The position numbers and the translations under genes are program-made. A DNA stretch of 16,183 bases from an uncultured Spirochaetaceae bacterium (GTDB lineage: Bacteria > Spirochaetota > Spirochaetia > Treponematales > Treponemataceae). The stretch spans positions 1 to 16,183 of the forward strand of contig CACYBG010000021.1 of NCBI GenBank assembly GCA_902772605.1, read 5' to 3'. A model generated the notes under the pieces. The model did no database searches, had not been told where the DNA came from, and saw nothing but the letters and a program-made list of their open reading frames with translations. Position 1 is the stretch's first letter. Each line of letters opens with the position of its first letter. This document shows positions 6,628 to 13,835 of this stretch, one piece after another.

Positions 6628-8862
6628 CTACTGATTTTCGGACTCAAGAAATTCCCTTGCAGAATCAACGGATTCTTCACCTGCAGAATGGAGGTAGTCG
6701 CATTCAGGATTTATGCAGCTCTTGTAGGAACCGTTCTTCTTGTCGAATTTTTCGACCAAAAACCATCCGCACTTTGGGCATCGGGCGTCAATCGGCTTGA
6801 AGTGGGAGATGAAATCGCAGTTCGGATAGTTAGTGCATCCGTAGAATTCCTTTCCGCGTCCCTTAGTCTTCCTGGCAACGATGTATCCGTCGCAACCCTT
6901 CCTCGGACATTTTGCAAGCGGTATGCTCTTGGTGTTGTGGCACTCGGGGAATCCGGAACATGCAAGGAAGTATCCGAAGCGGCCGAGTTTCTTGATCATC
7001 GGCTTTCCGCACTTTTCGCACACCTCGTCGGTTTGTTCGTCCAGAGTTCCCTTAAGGCTCTCCTGAGTATCCATCACCTTTCCGACCTGATTGATGAAAG
7101 GCTTGTAGAAGTCGTCTATCATGTTGTTCCAGACAAGCTCGTTCTGCTCCACATGGTCCAGATCCGTTTCGACCTTGGAAGTGAATTCCTCGTTGATTAC
7201 GTCCGGGAACGATTCCACCAGAATCCTGCAGATGATTTTGCCGAGCTGGGTCGGAACAAGCTGCCTGTTCGAACGAGTCACGTAATACCTGTCAAGCAGG
7301 ACTGAAATTATCGGTGCGTAGGTTGAAGGCCGTCCTATACCCTTTTCTTCCAGAGTCTTGACCATGGATGCATCGGTATAGCGTGCAGGTCCCTGCGTAA
7401 AGTGCTGCTCAGGATAGAATGTTCCGCTCGAAAGCTTCTCACCCGTCTTTAGTGCAGGAAGGGATCCGGTCACCTCTTCCTTTGACGAAAGGACCTTCAT
7501 CACGGAATAGAATCCCTTTTCGGAAAGCTTGGATGCAGATACGCGGAACACTGCATCTCCGGCCATGATGTCTACGCTGGACGTCTTGGTCTTTGCATTG
7601 TTCATCTGGCTTGAGACGAACCTTTCCCAGATTATCGAATAGAGCCTCAAAAGGTCGCGGCTCAGATATTCCTTCACGGAGTCCGGAGTATACTTCACGT
7701 AGGTCGGGCGGATTGCTTCATGTGCGTCCTGTGCCGATTTACCAACGGAATACTCTATCTTTTCAGGCGGAAGCTGGTCGGGATGATTTTCGCCTATCCA
7801 GTTCCTTACGTCGTCGATTGCAGTCTGGGAAATGCGCACTGAGTCGGTACGCATGTACGTTATGAGACCGACGCGGCTGTTTCCCATCTGAATGCCTTCG
7901 TAAAGCTGCTGTGCAAGCTGCATGGTCTTTTTCGACGTAAAGCCGAGCCTGTTTGCGGCCGCCTGCTGAAGTTTTGACGTGGTGAACGGGGCTTTCGGAC
8001 GGACAGTCTTTTCAGTTTCCTTTATCTCCCCTACGACGCACTCTGCGTTCTGTATCTCGGCGATTATCTCGTTGACTGAATCGACGTTCTTGAGTTCGGG
8101 CTTTGTTCCCTTGTACTGTACGAGCTGGGCGGTAAACTTGGACTTTCCCTTCATGAAATCTGCATCAAGCGTCCAGTATTCTTCCGGTATGAATTCCTCG
8201 ACTTCCCTTTCCCTTTCGCATATCAGCCTGAGTGCAACGGACTGAACCCTTCCTGCGCTCAAGCCGTTCTTGACCTTTTTCCAGAGGAGGGGACTCAGGT
8301 TGTATCCCACCAGCCTGTCCAATACGCGCCTTGCCTTCTGTGCGTTGACCTTGGCCTCGTCTATTTCTCCGGGGTGCTTTACGGCCTCCTTGATTGCAAG
8401 CGGAGTGATTTCATTGAATACGATGCGGTTGATCGGAGCTTCGGTCTTTTCAGCCAGAGCCCTGTTCAGGTGCCATGCGATTGCTTCCCCTTCACGGTCG
8501 TTATCGGATGCGAGCAGTATCTGACGGGAATTCTTTGCATCCTTCTGGAGTTCCTTCAGCAGTTTCGCCCTTCCGCGTACCGTTATGTATTCCGGCTGGA
8601 AATTATTGTCCACGTCGATTGCAATGCGGCTTTTCGGAAGGTCAATCAGGTGACCCATGGAAGCCTTGACCACATATCCGGCTCCAAGGTAATGCTCGAT
8701 GGTCTTCGCCTTTGCAGGAGACTCCACTATGACCAATATCTTTTTCGCCTTATCGGATTTCGCCGACTTCAGGCTCTTTGCTTTCGAAACCTTAGTTTTC
8801 ATGCTAGTATCGACCGCTCCGGAATCCTCCAAAACCGCAGCCTTTACTGATTCAGTTGACAT
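6628..8862 (-). CDS. topA: DNA topoisomerase I (type IA)
   Basis: TopA relaxes negative supercoils by passing single strands through a transient 5'-phosphotyrosyl break. The 744-residue protein has the TOPRIM domain with E48 in IVESPAKAKT and D120, D122, E124 in ASDNDREGEA. The catalytic tyrosine is Y336 in LITYMRTDS. Three C-terminal zinc-ribbon units follow, with cysteines at 615, 618, 635 and 641; 652, 657, 676 and 682; and 695, 698, 716 and 721. About 40 Ser/Lys-rich residues precede the conserved start, an extension not needed for catalysis. The ATG at 8862 has a good GAGGTGG site. It lies 155 nt after dprA and 56 nt before xerC. Confidence 0.97.
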   Translation of the reverse strand: MSTESVKAAVLEDSGAVDTSMKTKVSKAKSLKSAKSDKAKKILVIVESPAKAKTIEHYLGAGYVVKASMGHLIDLPKSRIAIDVDNNFQPEYITVRGRAKLLKELQKDAKNSRQILLASDNDREGEAIAWHLNRALAEKTEAPINRIVFNEITPLAIKEAVKHPGEIDEAKVNAQKARRVLDRLVGYNLSPLLWKKVKNGLSAGRVQSVALRLICEREREVEEFIPEEYWTLDADFMKGKSKFTAQLVQYKGTKPELKNVDSVNEIIAEIQNAECVVGEIKETEKTVRPKAPFTTSKLQQAAANRLGFTSKKTMQLAQQLYEGIQMGNSRVGLITYMRTDSVRISQTAIDDVRNWIGENHPDQLPPEKIEYSVGKSAQDAHEAIRPTYVKYTPDSVKEYLSRDLLRLYSIIWERFVSSQMNNAKTKTSSVDIMAGDAVFRVSASKLSEKGFYSVMKVLSSKEEVTGSLPALKTGEKLSSGTFYPEQHFTQGPARYTDASMVKTLEEKGIGRPSTYAPIISVLLDRYYVTRSNRQLVPTQLGKIICRILVESFPDVINEEFTSKVETDLDHVEQNELVWNNMIDDFYKPFINQVGKVMDTQESLKGTLDEQTDEVCEKCGKPMIKKLGRFGYFLACSGFPECHNTKSIPLAKCPRKGCDGYIVARKTKGRGKEFYGCTNYPNCDFISHFKPIDARCPKCGWFLVEKFDKKNGSYKSCINPECDYLHSAGEESVDSAREFLESENQ

Positions 8863-9017
8863 TTATCCACCTCAAACACAACGTTTTTTATTTCAGGAAA
8901 TCCCGTGAACTTCGTTTTTTAGAGACTTCCCTTACGTTAAAGCCCGGGTCTCATACCTCGAGCAGTCATATTTCATTCAAATCGCCGAACATGTCCGCAA
9001 AAAAAACAGAACCCGGC
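8863..9017 (-). other. Intergenic gap between dprA and topA
   Basis: This 155-nt stretch has no credible reading frame. The dprA end is followed by a run of eight T, but I find no good hairpin directly before it. A GCCCGGGT / ACCCGGC pair could close a long loop with a one-base bulge, which is weak. A topA promoter may lie here, but no box pair is convincing. Confidence 0.3.
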
Positions 9018-10019
9018 TCAAAACTCCAGTTCCAACTGTCCGGACCGTCCCGCATCGCATTCCAATGCACGCAGGAATCCGCTGAAGTCGCTGAACACCG
9101 GAGCACCGTCCCTGACATAGCTTTCAGCCGAATTCTCCAGTTTGGACATCGCCGACCCCGTATTCTTCATCCTGAGTTCCCGGACGGCTTTTTCGGTAGT
9201 TTCCATGGCTTCTGCACAGAAACAGTCGGAATGGAACATCAGGTACCTGTTGTAATCAAGCGCAAAACCCGCCGTAATCAGTGCACCGCTTCCTGGAGGA
9301 GCCTGGGTTACGACCGTAACGGACGAAAGTGCCGCAACGATTCTGTTCCTTTTGACAAACCTCCACGCTTCAGGTTGAAGTCCGGGAAGGTATTCGCTCA
9401 TCAAAAGACCTCCGGAGCCTAGGATTCTTGCCGCAAGAGCCGTATTTCCCCTGGGAGCAATGGAATCTATGCCGCCGGGAAGGACTGCCGCAGTAAGTCC
9501 CCCGTCAACGGACAGGGCTCCCTTATGGGCAAACGTATCAACACCATAAGCCAGACCGCTTACGACTGTCAATCCGTTTGAAGCGCATTCCGACGCAAAG
9601 TCACGGGTCGATTCGGCACACCTTGCACATATGCGCCTGGTTCCCACTATGGACACGCACTTTTTTTCAAGGCAGCCCAGGTTTCCCCGGAAATAAATCA
9701 CGTACGGAGGATCGAACGATTCCGACAGCATGGCCGGATATCCTGGATCCCTGCATGAAACGGCCTTTATGCCGAACCTTTCCATGATCAGACCACATCG
9801 TTCGGCCAGGGCAAGACATTTTTTTCCGTCCCAGCCGGAAGACTTGATTTTCCGACCGATTATGGAACCGATGTCCTCCCGGGAAAGAGAACAGAGTTCA
9901 TCCGCACATGACAGATTTTCCCAAAGCAGGGATTTTTCCCTGAAAGTGAGAAATTCTATTGAAGAAAGAGCCACATCCAACAGGTCCACCAAAAAAATGT
10001 ATTGAATTTCAGGCTCCAT
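9018..10019 (-). CDS. dprA: DNA processing protein DprA (Smf)
   Basis: DprA binds incoming single-stranded DNA and loads RecA during natural transformation; many bacteria keep it without known competence. The Rossmann-like DprA core is clear (numbers from ATG 10019): VSIVGTR (about 122-128), VVSGLAYGVDTFAHKGAL (about 152-169), AAVLPGGIDSIAPRGN (about 177-192) and EAWRFVKRNRIVAALSS (about 217-233). The segment after the core, usually ending in a PG-containing strand, reads YLMFHSDCFCAEAM instead, while the later DGAPVFSDFSGFL matches the family end. There is no C-terminal winged-helix domain. I prefer ATG at 10019 over the in-frame TTG at 10025. Neither has a good ribosome site. A structured, T9-ending leader lies just upstream. 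Confidence 0.92.
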   Translation of the reverse strand: MEPEIQYIFLVDLLDVALSSIEFLTFREKSLLWENLSCADELCSLSREDIGSIIGRKIKSSGWDGKKCLALAERCGLIMERFGIKAVSCRDPGYPAMLSESFDPPYVIYFRGNLGCLEKKCVSIVGTRRICARCAESTRDFASECASNGLTVVSGLAYGVDTFAHKGALSVDGGLTAAVLPGGIDSIAPRGNTALAARILGSGGLLMSEYLPGLQPEAWRFVKRNRIVAALSSVTVVTQAPPGSGALITAGFALDYNRYLMFHSDCFCAEAMETTEKAVRELRMKNTGSAMSKLENSAESYVRDGAPVFSDFSGFLRALECDAGRSGQLELEF

Positions 10020-10055
10020 AGTCAAGTATTTTTTTCAAGTCGATTGATTCGAAGC

Positions 10056-10141
10056 AAAAAAAAACGCATCCCGCGGAATTTGAACTCATGAAACCCGGTC
10101 GAAAACCGATTTTCAACCGGAAGTACAAACTCCAGGGATGC
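10056..10141 (-). promoter_or_regulatory. Nested hairpins with T9 tract before dprA: terminator or attenuator
   Basis: On the minus strand an outer 7-bp pair (GCATCCC at 10141-10135, GGGATGC at 10072-10066) encloses an 11-bp stem-loop (10120-10110 with 10105-10095, one G-U pair, loop TCGG), followed almost directly by nine T (10064-10056). The T run ends only 36 nt before the dprA ATG. It could simply end transcription from the lipoprotein operon, but it leaves almost no room for a dprA promoter, so conditional read-through into dprA is possible. A larger minus-strand frame over this region (to 10281) shows no protein similarity and is discounted. Confidence 0.5.
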
Positions 10142-10249
10142 ATCATCAGAAGTCCGATGAACGGTTCGGACCCCGTACGATTCGGAAAATGCCTGAAAAA
10201 CTTATGGACCGATACGTCGTATGCCAATCGGTACACCAGGGTTACGGTT

Positions 10250-10309
10250 AACGCTGAAAAGCATACGCAAGATATGCGCACAGCTTTCGGATTATTCAGT
10301 GTTTCCCTA
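10250..10309 (-). repeat. Palindromic repeat, copy B (supplies the lipoprotein gene stop)
   Basis: The element begins with the TAG stop of the TPR lipoprotein gene (10309-10307) and reads GGAAACACTG, AATAATCCG, AAAG. There it departs from the other copies: the CGGATTA arm is replaced by a different insert containing its own 5-bp stem (GCATA/TATGC). An outer stem still closes it: TTCAGTGTT at 10295-10303 with AACGCTGAA at 10250-10258, 8 of 9 pairs. It looks like a family member whose inner hairpin was rebuilt. Confidence 0.6.
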
Positions 10310-11053
10310 GTTCTGGTACTGCATGTCCATGACGGTCTTCTTGTTGGCTTCGGCTTCCCTAACCTTTTCTTCGTTCGGCTTAAGTTCGATTATCCTGTCG
10401 TAAAGGGCTATGGCCTTGTCGAACTCAAGGTTGTCGTAATATGCACCGGCAAGCGCGAACATGCCGTTAGTATCCTTGGTCTGCACTTCAAGGAAAGATT
10501 CAAGGTAAGGTATTGCAAGCTCAGACTGCTTCATTTCGAAGATGTAAAGCACGCCGAGTCCGTACATTGCACGGTAATACTTCGGATCGATTGAAAGTGC
10601 ACGCTGGAACGCCTCCTCGGCAACCTTCAGGTACTTCATCTTGGTTTCGCTTACGGAACCGTCGTTATGAACGTTCCAGTCAATGGTGCTGTTTGAAATG
10701 TATCCGGCACAGATTGCCAGATAATAGTAGATGTTTGCATTGTTCGGATAGAATTCAAGCGCCTTCTGGAATGCTTCGTACGCCTTTCCGTAAAGCTGTT
10801 CGTCAAGATAGCGCGCACCAAGGATTTTATACCAGGTTCCTTCCTGAGCCTGAGTCGTAACAAGGTCGATTGCCCGCCTGTCGTATTTCTCTATGGCTTC
10901 CTGAAGTTCTTCCTTTGTCGTAGGGGAAGAAACGCCTTCCTCAAGCTTCTGCATCCTTTTGATTGAATTATAGGAATTGCCGCATGACGTGACCGTCAAG
11001 ACAACTGATGCAATCGATACGGCAACCAGAGCCGCCTTCAAAACTTTCTTCAT
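10307..11053 (-). CDS. TPR-repeat lipoprotein
   Basis: This 248-residue exported protein has a lipoprotein signal peptide: KK at positions 2-3, a hydrophobic stretch at about 7-21, and lipobox VTSC with C24 as lipidation site. The rest is helical tetratricopeptide repeats at about 73-106, 143-176 and 195-228, with typical W/Y-LG-Y...A...F..AL..P spacing, for example YEAFQKALEFYPNNANIYY. TPR proteins act as scaffolds; no partner is known here. The ATG at 11053 overlaps the recombinase stop by 4 nt (ATGA) and has AGGAGG just upstream, so the two genes are coupled. Position after ftsZ suggests, but does not prove, an envelope or division role. The stop codon lies inside a palindromic repeat. Confidence 0.85.
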   Translation of the reverse strand: MKKVLKAALVAVSIASVVLTVTSCGNSYNSIKRMQKLEEGVSSPTTKEELQEAIEKYDRRAIDLVTTQAQEGTWYKILGARYLDEQLYGKAYEAFQKALEFYPNNANIYYYLAICAGYISNSTIDWNVHNDGSVSETKMKYLKVAEEAFQRALSIDPKYYRAMYGLGVLYIFEMKQSELAIPYLESFLEVQTKDTNGMFALAGAYYDNLEFDKAIALYDRIIELKPNEEKVREAEANKKTVMDMQYQN

Positions 11054-11985
11054 AAATCATTTCCTCCTGATGAGTCCCGATTCTTATTATCGGCATGGCC
11101 GGGGAAATATCCAGAATGATATTCCTCAAGCTGCTCATCTTCAATATGTGTATAAATCTGAGTAGTCGCCAAATCAGTATGTCCAAGAAGCTCCTGTACG
11201 GAACGCAGGTCCGCCCCTCCGGAAAGCAGATGGGTGGCAAACGAATGTCTGAGCGTATGGACTTTTGCCTCAACTCCGCTCTTCTTTTCAAGTTCCTGGA
11301 AATTCTTCCATATTCCCTTTCTTGAAAGCGGTTCTCCCCTGAAATTCACGAAAACCTCGGCAATCTGCCTCTGTCCGACTATTCCGGGGCGAACTTCACC
11401 GATCCACCTCTTGAGCCAGTGGGCCGCAACGTCACCGAACGGCACGATCCTTTCCTTGTCGCCTTTTCCACGGACCAATATTATCGATTCGTCGAAATGA
11501 ACGTTCGAAATCAAAAGCCCGGAAGCCTCGCTTATCCGAAGTCCGCAGCTGTATATGAGTTCAAAGAGAGCCCTGTCCCTTATCCCGAGCGGTTTGGACA
11601 CGTCAATCACGTCAAGGAGCGCATCAACCTGTTCTATGCTGAGAACCTTCGGAAGCCTTCTGGATGCCTTGGGTCTGTCAAGTTCCAGGGCGGGGTTTTC
11701 TGTCCACAGTCCCTGTCGCTTGAGGTAGGTTCCGAAAGAACGCAATGCAGAAATGTCCTTGGAAACGGTCAGATCCGAACTTCCATGCTCACGCCTCCAG
11801 ATGAGGTAGTGCATAAGGTCCTGGGATGTGACTTCCTTGAGTCCGATGCGCCTTTCGTCAAGCCAAAGGATGAATTCCTCGCAGCTGAAGCAGTAAGTCT
11901 GTGCCGAAAGTTCAGCCCTTCCCTCCACCATCAGCAGATCGGAATAAAACCCCTGCAGGACGGGAGGCCAGTTTTCCCCGGCCAT
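11050..11985 (-). CDS. xerD: Tyrosine recombinase, XerD/XerC type
   Basis: This is the second Xer-family recombinase of the window, 311 residues, with an N-terminal core-binding domain (about 8-100) and a complete catalytic set: R150 in SCGLRISEASGL, K174 in RGKGDKERI, H243 and R246 in VHTLRHSFATHLL, H269 in LLGHTD and nucleophile Y278 in TTQIYTHI. It would pair with the recombinase at 5585-6571 to resolve chromosome dimers at division. The ATG at 11985 is only 2 nt after the ftsZ stop and has no ribosome site of its own, which points to coupling with ftsZ. Residues around HxxR share features with both XerC and XerD of E. coli, so the letter is provisional. The C-terminal 15 residues are polar and extra. 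Confidence 0.87.
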   Translation of the reverse strand: MAGENWPPVLQGFYSDLLMVEGRAELSAQTYCFSCEEFILWLDERRIGLKEVTSQDLMHYLIWRREHGSSDLTVSKDISALRSFGTYLKRQGLWTENPALELDRPKASRRLPKVLSIEQVDALLDVIDVSKPLGIRDRALFELIYSCGLRISEASGLLISNVHFDESIILVRGKGDKERIVPFGDVAAHWLKRWIGEVRPGIVGQRQIAEVFVNFRGEPLSRKGIWKNFQELEKKSGVEAKVHTLRHSFATHLLSGGADLRSVQELLGHTDLATTQIYTHIEDEQLEEYHSGYFPGHADNKNRDSSGGNDL

Positions 11986-11987
11986 GA

Positions 11988-13385
11988 CTAAAGGTTTTCA
12001 GACGACAGGTTTATGGTGCGTCCATACTTTCTCAATACGGCAGGCTGTTTCCTGTCATCCATGTCGATGTTTGCAGGCGGCTCGCATACGGGTTTCCGCT
12101 TTGACGACTCAAGTGCCGATGAAAATGCATGGCTCATCGATACGCTGCCGTTATCCTGCGGCGGAAATTCCTTTGCCTTCACACCGGTAAAGAACGGCTC
12201 CGGAACAGGCTCCTGTTCGACATTTACCACATGCGGATTTACCGGAATGTTGCTGACCTTGGGATAGTCCATCTGAATGACGGGCTTTTTCGGAGGCTCA
12301 GGCTTCTTGTTTCCCATCACTTCATCGTAATAATCCATTGAAACGACATCGGAATGAAGCCGTCCGTCATCGTCATCGCCAAGGTTTCTGCCGGAATCAT
12401 CCTGCTCAAATCCCGTTGCAATTACGGTCACGGATATTTTGTCGCCCATGTTGCAGTCCAGCACCTGTCCCCAGAACAGTTTCAGGCGCGGATTTGCAGA
12501 TGTCGAAATGGTCTTGATGATTTCTTCGATTTCAACCATGGCAAGGTCGTCTGCACTCGTTATGTTTACGAGAATGTTTGAAGCTCCGTCTATGCTGCGG
12601 TTTTCCAGCATCGGATTATAGATTGCCTTCTGTGCGGCTTCCACGGCCCTGTTTTCACCGCCTGCAATTCCGACTCCGAGGATGGCTTCCCCCTGATCCT
12701 TCATGACAGTCTTTACGTCGGCAAAGTCGCAGTTGACTTCACCAGGTTTCGTAATGATTTCGGTAATGCCCATAACGCCCTGACAGAGCACGTCGTCTGC
12801 AAGCCGGAAAGACTGCTTGTACGTGAGCTTCCTGTCGTTTCCGACAATCTTCATTATCTGTTCGTTCGGAATCACGATGAGGCTGTCTACATGTTCACGG
12901 AGCTTTTCAAGGCCGTTTGCAGCATACTCCTTTCTGATTGACGCTTCAAAGTCAAAGGGAGTGGTAACCACGGCAAGGGTAAGGCATCCCTGTTCCTTTG
13001 CAATGCGTGCAACTACCGGAGCCGATCCTGTACCCGTTCCACCGCCCATTCCTGCAGTGATTATGACCATGTCTGCACCAGTTACGACTTCGGTAATGGC
13101 ATTCATGTCCTCTTCAGCAGCCTTTTCACCGACTTCCGGATTGCCTCCTGCACCGAGTCCTCCGGTCAACTGCTGTCCTATCGGAATCCTTTTCTGCGCC
13201 TTGGAAATCCTGAGCGCCTGCATATCGGTGTTCATGACAATGAATTCAACGTCGCTCACACCGGCATCTATCATGCGGTTTACGGCAGAAGAACCTCCGC
13301 CGCCACATCCAATTATCTTGATAACCGTTGGACTTGGAGCCGTAAGAGCTTCCCCCACATCCTTTTCTACAGACAATTCAATCAT
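11988..13385 (-). CDS. ftsZ: Cell division GTPase FtsZ
   Basis: FtsZ is the tubulin homologue that polymerises with GTP into the Z ring at midcell. The 465-residue protein has the N-terminal glycine loop KIIGCGGGGSSAVNRM (23-38), the tubulin signature GGGTGTGS (114-121) and the T7 catalytic loop VNCDFADVKT (217-226). The core ends near 327 with ISVTVIATGF. A polar, disordered linker (about 328-440) leads to a C-terminal peptide RKQPAVLRKYGR (445-456) that matches the FtsA/ZipA-binding tail. The ATG at 13385 is preceded by GGGAGGAA. The 447-nt gap before it suggests its own promoter, while xerD follows after 2 nt. Confidence 0.97.
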   Translation of the reverse strand: MIELSVEKDVGEALTAPSPTVIKIIGCGGGGSSAVNRMIDAGVSDVEFIVMNTDMQALRISKAQKRIPIGQQLTGGLGAGGNPEVGEKAAEEDMNAITEVVTGADMVIITAGMGGGTGTGSAPVVARIAKEQGCLTLAVVTTPFDFEASIRKEYAANGLEKLREHVDSLIVIPNEQIMKIVGNDRKLTYKQSFRLADDVLCQGVMGITEIITKPGEVNCDFADVKTVMKDQGEAILGVGIAGGENRAVEAAQKAIYNPMLENRSIDGASNILVNITSADDLAMVEIEEIIKTISTSANPRLKLFWGQVLDCNMGDKISVTVIATGFEQDDSGRNLGDDDDGRLHSDVVSMDYYDEVMGNKKPEPPKKPVIQMDYPKVSNIPVNPHVVNVEQEPVPEPFFTGVKAKEFPPQDNGSVSMSHAFSSALESSKRKPVCEPPANIDMDDRKQPAVLRKYGRTINLSSENL

Positions 13386-13832
13386 ATTTCCTCCCGACCC
13401 ATTTTTTTACATGCAGGAACCCCTAAAACTTCCGTTCCGCCCGTTTGCTGCACCGGCATTTCAGAGGCTACCATGAAAAAGCAACGCTTAAGGACCTGTC
13501 GTTTCAAGCCCCTAAACACGCACGAATCTATGTGCAATCCTTAAAAAAACATGAAAAATGAATTTTTACGGATCGACCAGTTTCTTACATCCTTAAAACC
13601 CGAAAATTCCTTCATGGCTTTCATCTTCCAGGGCATCCCCATACCGCGGAAAGCTGTCGAAACCTCAAGAACCGTGCATTTTGAGATTACCACATTTGAT
13701 TGCACTTAGGGAACCTCCAGAAACCGGAAATCGAGCATTTTCCTGCCGACGGACCGATTTTTCGCAGCCGTTGATTCACCAGTTTTATGGTTAACACTGC
13801 CATAATCCGCTTTCGGATTATTCGGTGTTTCC
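13386..13832 (-). other. 447-nt gap between ftsA and ftsZ
   Basis: This unusually long gap within a division cluster holds palindromic repeat copy A next to the ftsA stop, a TTAGGGAACC box at about 13707-13716, a 54-codon small reading frame (13541-13705), and an 11-base match, GACAGGTCCTT, to the malQ leader (13500-13490 here on minus, 3108-3118 on plus). I do not see a convincing promoter or an intrinsic terminator. It probably contains the ftsZ promoter. Confidence 0.4.
13541..13705 (-). CDS. Possible 54-residue small protein between ftsA and ftsZ
   Basis: A GTG-started frame of 54 codons ends at TAA (13541-13543). GGAGG lies 8 nt before the GTG, a proper ribosome site. The product would be basic and partly hydrophobic, ending FFMFF, with a run of Met and Lys in the middle (for example MKAMKEF at about 28-34). 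I recognise no family. Internal ATG codons at residues 22 and 24 are alternative starts. The G of the ribosome site lies next to a repeat box, so chance is quite possible. Confidence 0.22.
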   Translation of the reverse strand: MQSNVVISKCTVLEVSTAFRGMGMPWKMKAMKEFSGFKDVRNWSIRKNSFFMFF

Positions 13833-13835
13833 CTA
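13793..13835 (-). repeat. Palindromic repeat, copy A (supplies the ftsA stop)
   Basis: Starting with the TAG stop of ftsA (13835-13833), the minus strand reads GGAAACACCG, AATAATCCG, AAAG, CGGATTAT. ATAATCCG (13802-13809) and CGGATTAT (13814-13821) make a perfect 8-bp stem with a four-base loop. An outer stem joins AACACTG (13793-13799) to CGGTGTT (13823-13829) with one mismatch. No T tract follows, so this is not a classical terminator. It is the most complete copy of the family. Confidence 0.7.

Noticed and set aside
10009..10281. 90-codon minus-strand reading frame between the lipoprotein gene and dprA
   Set aside because: It runs through strong hairpins and a repeat, overlaps the dprA start, has no good ribosome site and no recognisable protein features.
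13780..13830. TTATGG ... CCATAA near GTTAAC, reminiscent of a dif site
   Set aside because: The arms have the wrong polarity and spacing for the 11-6-11 Xer site, and the bases are explained by the palindromic repeat.
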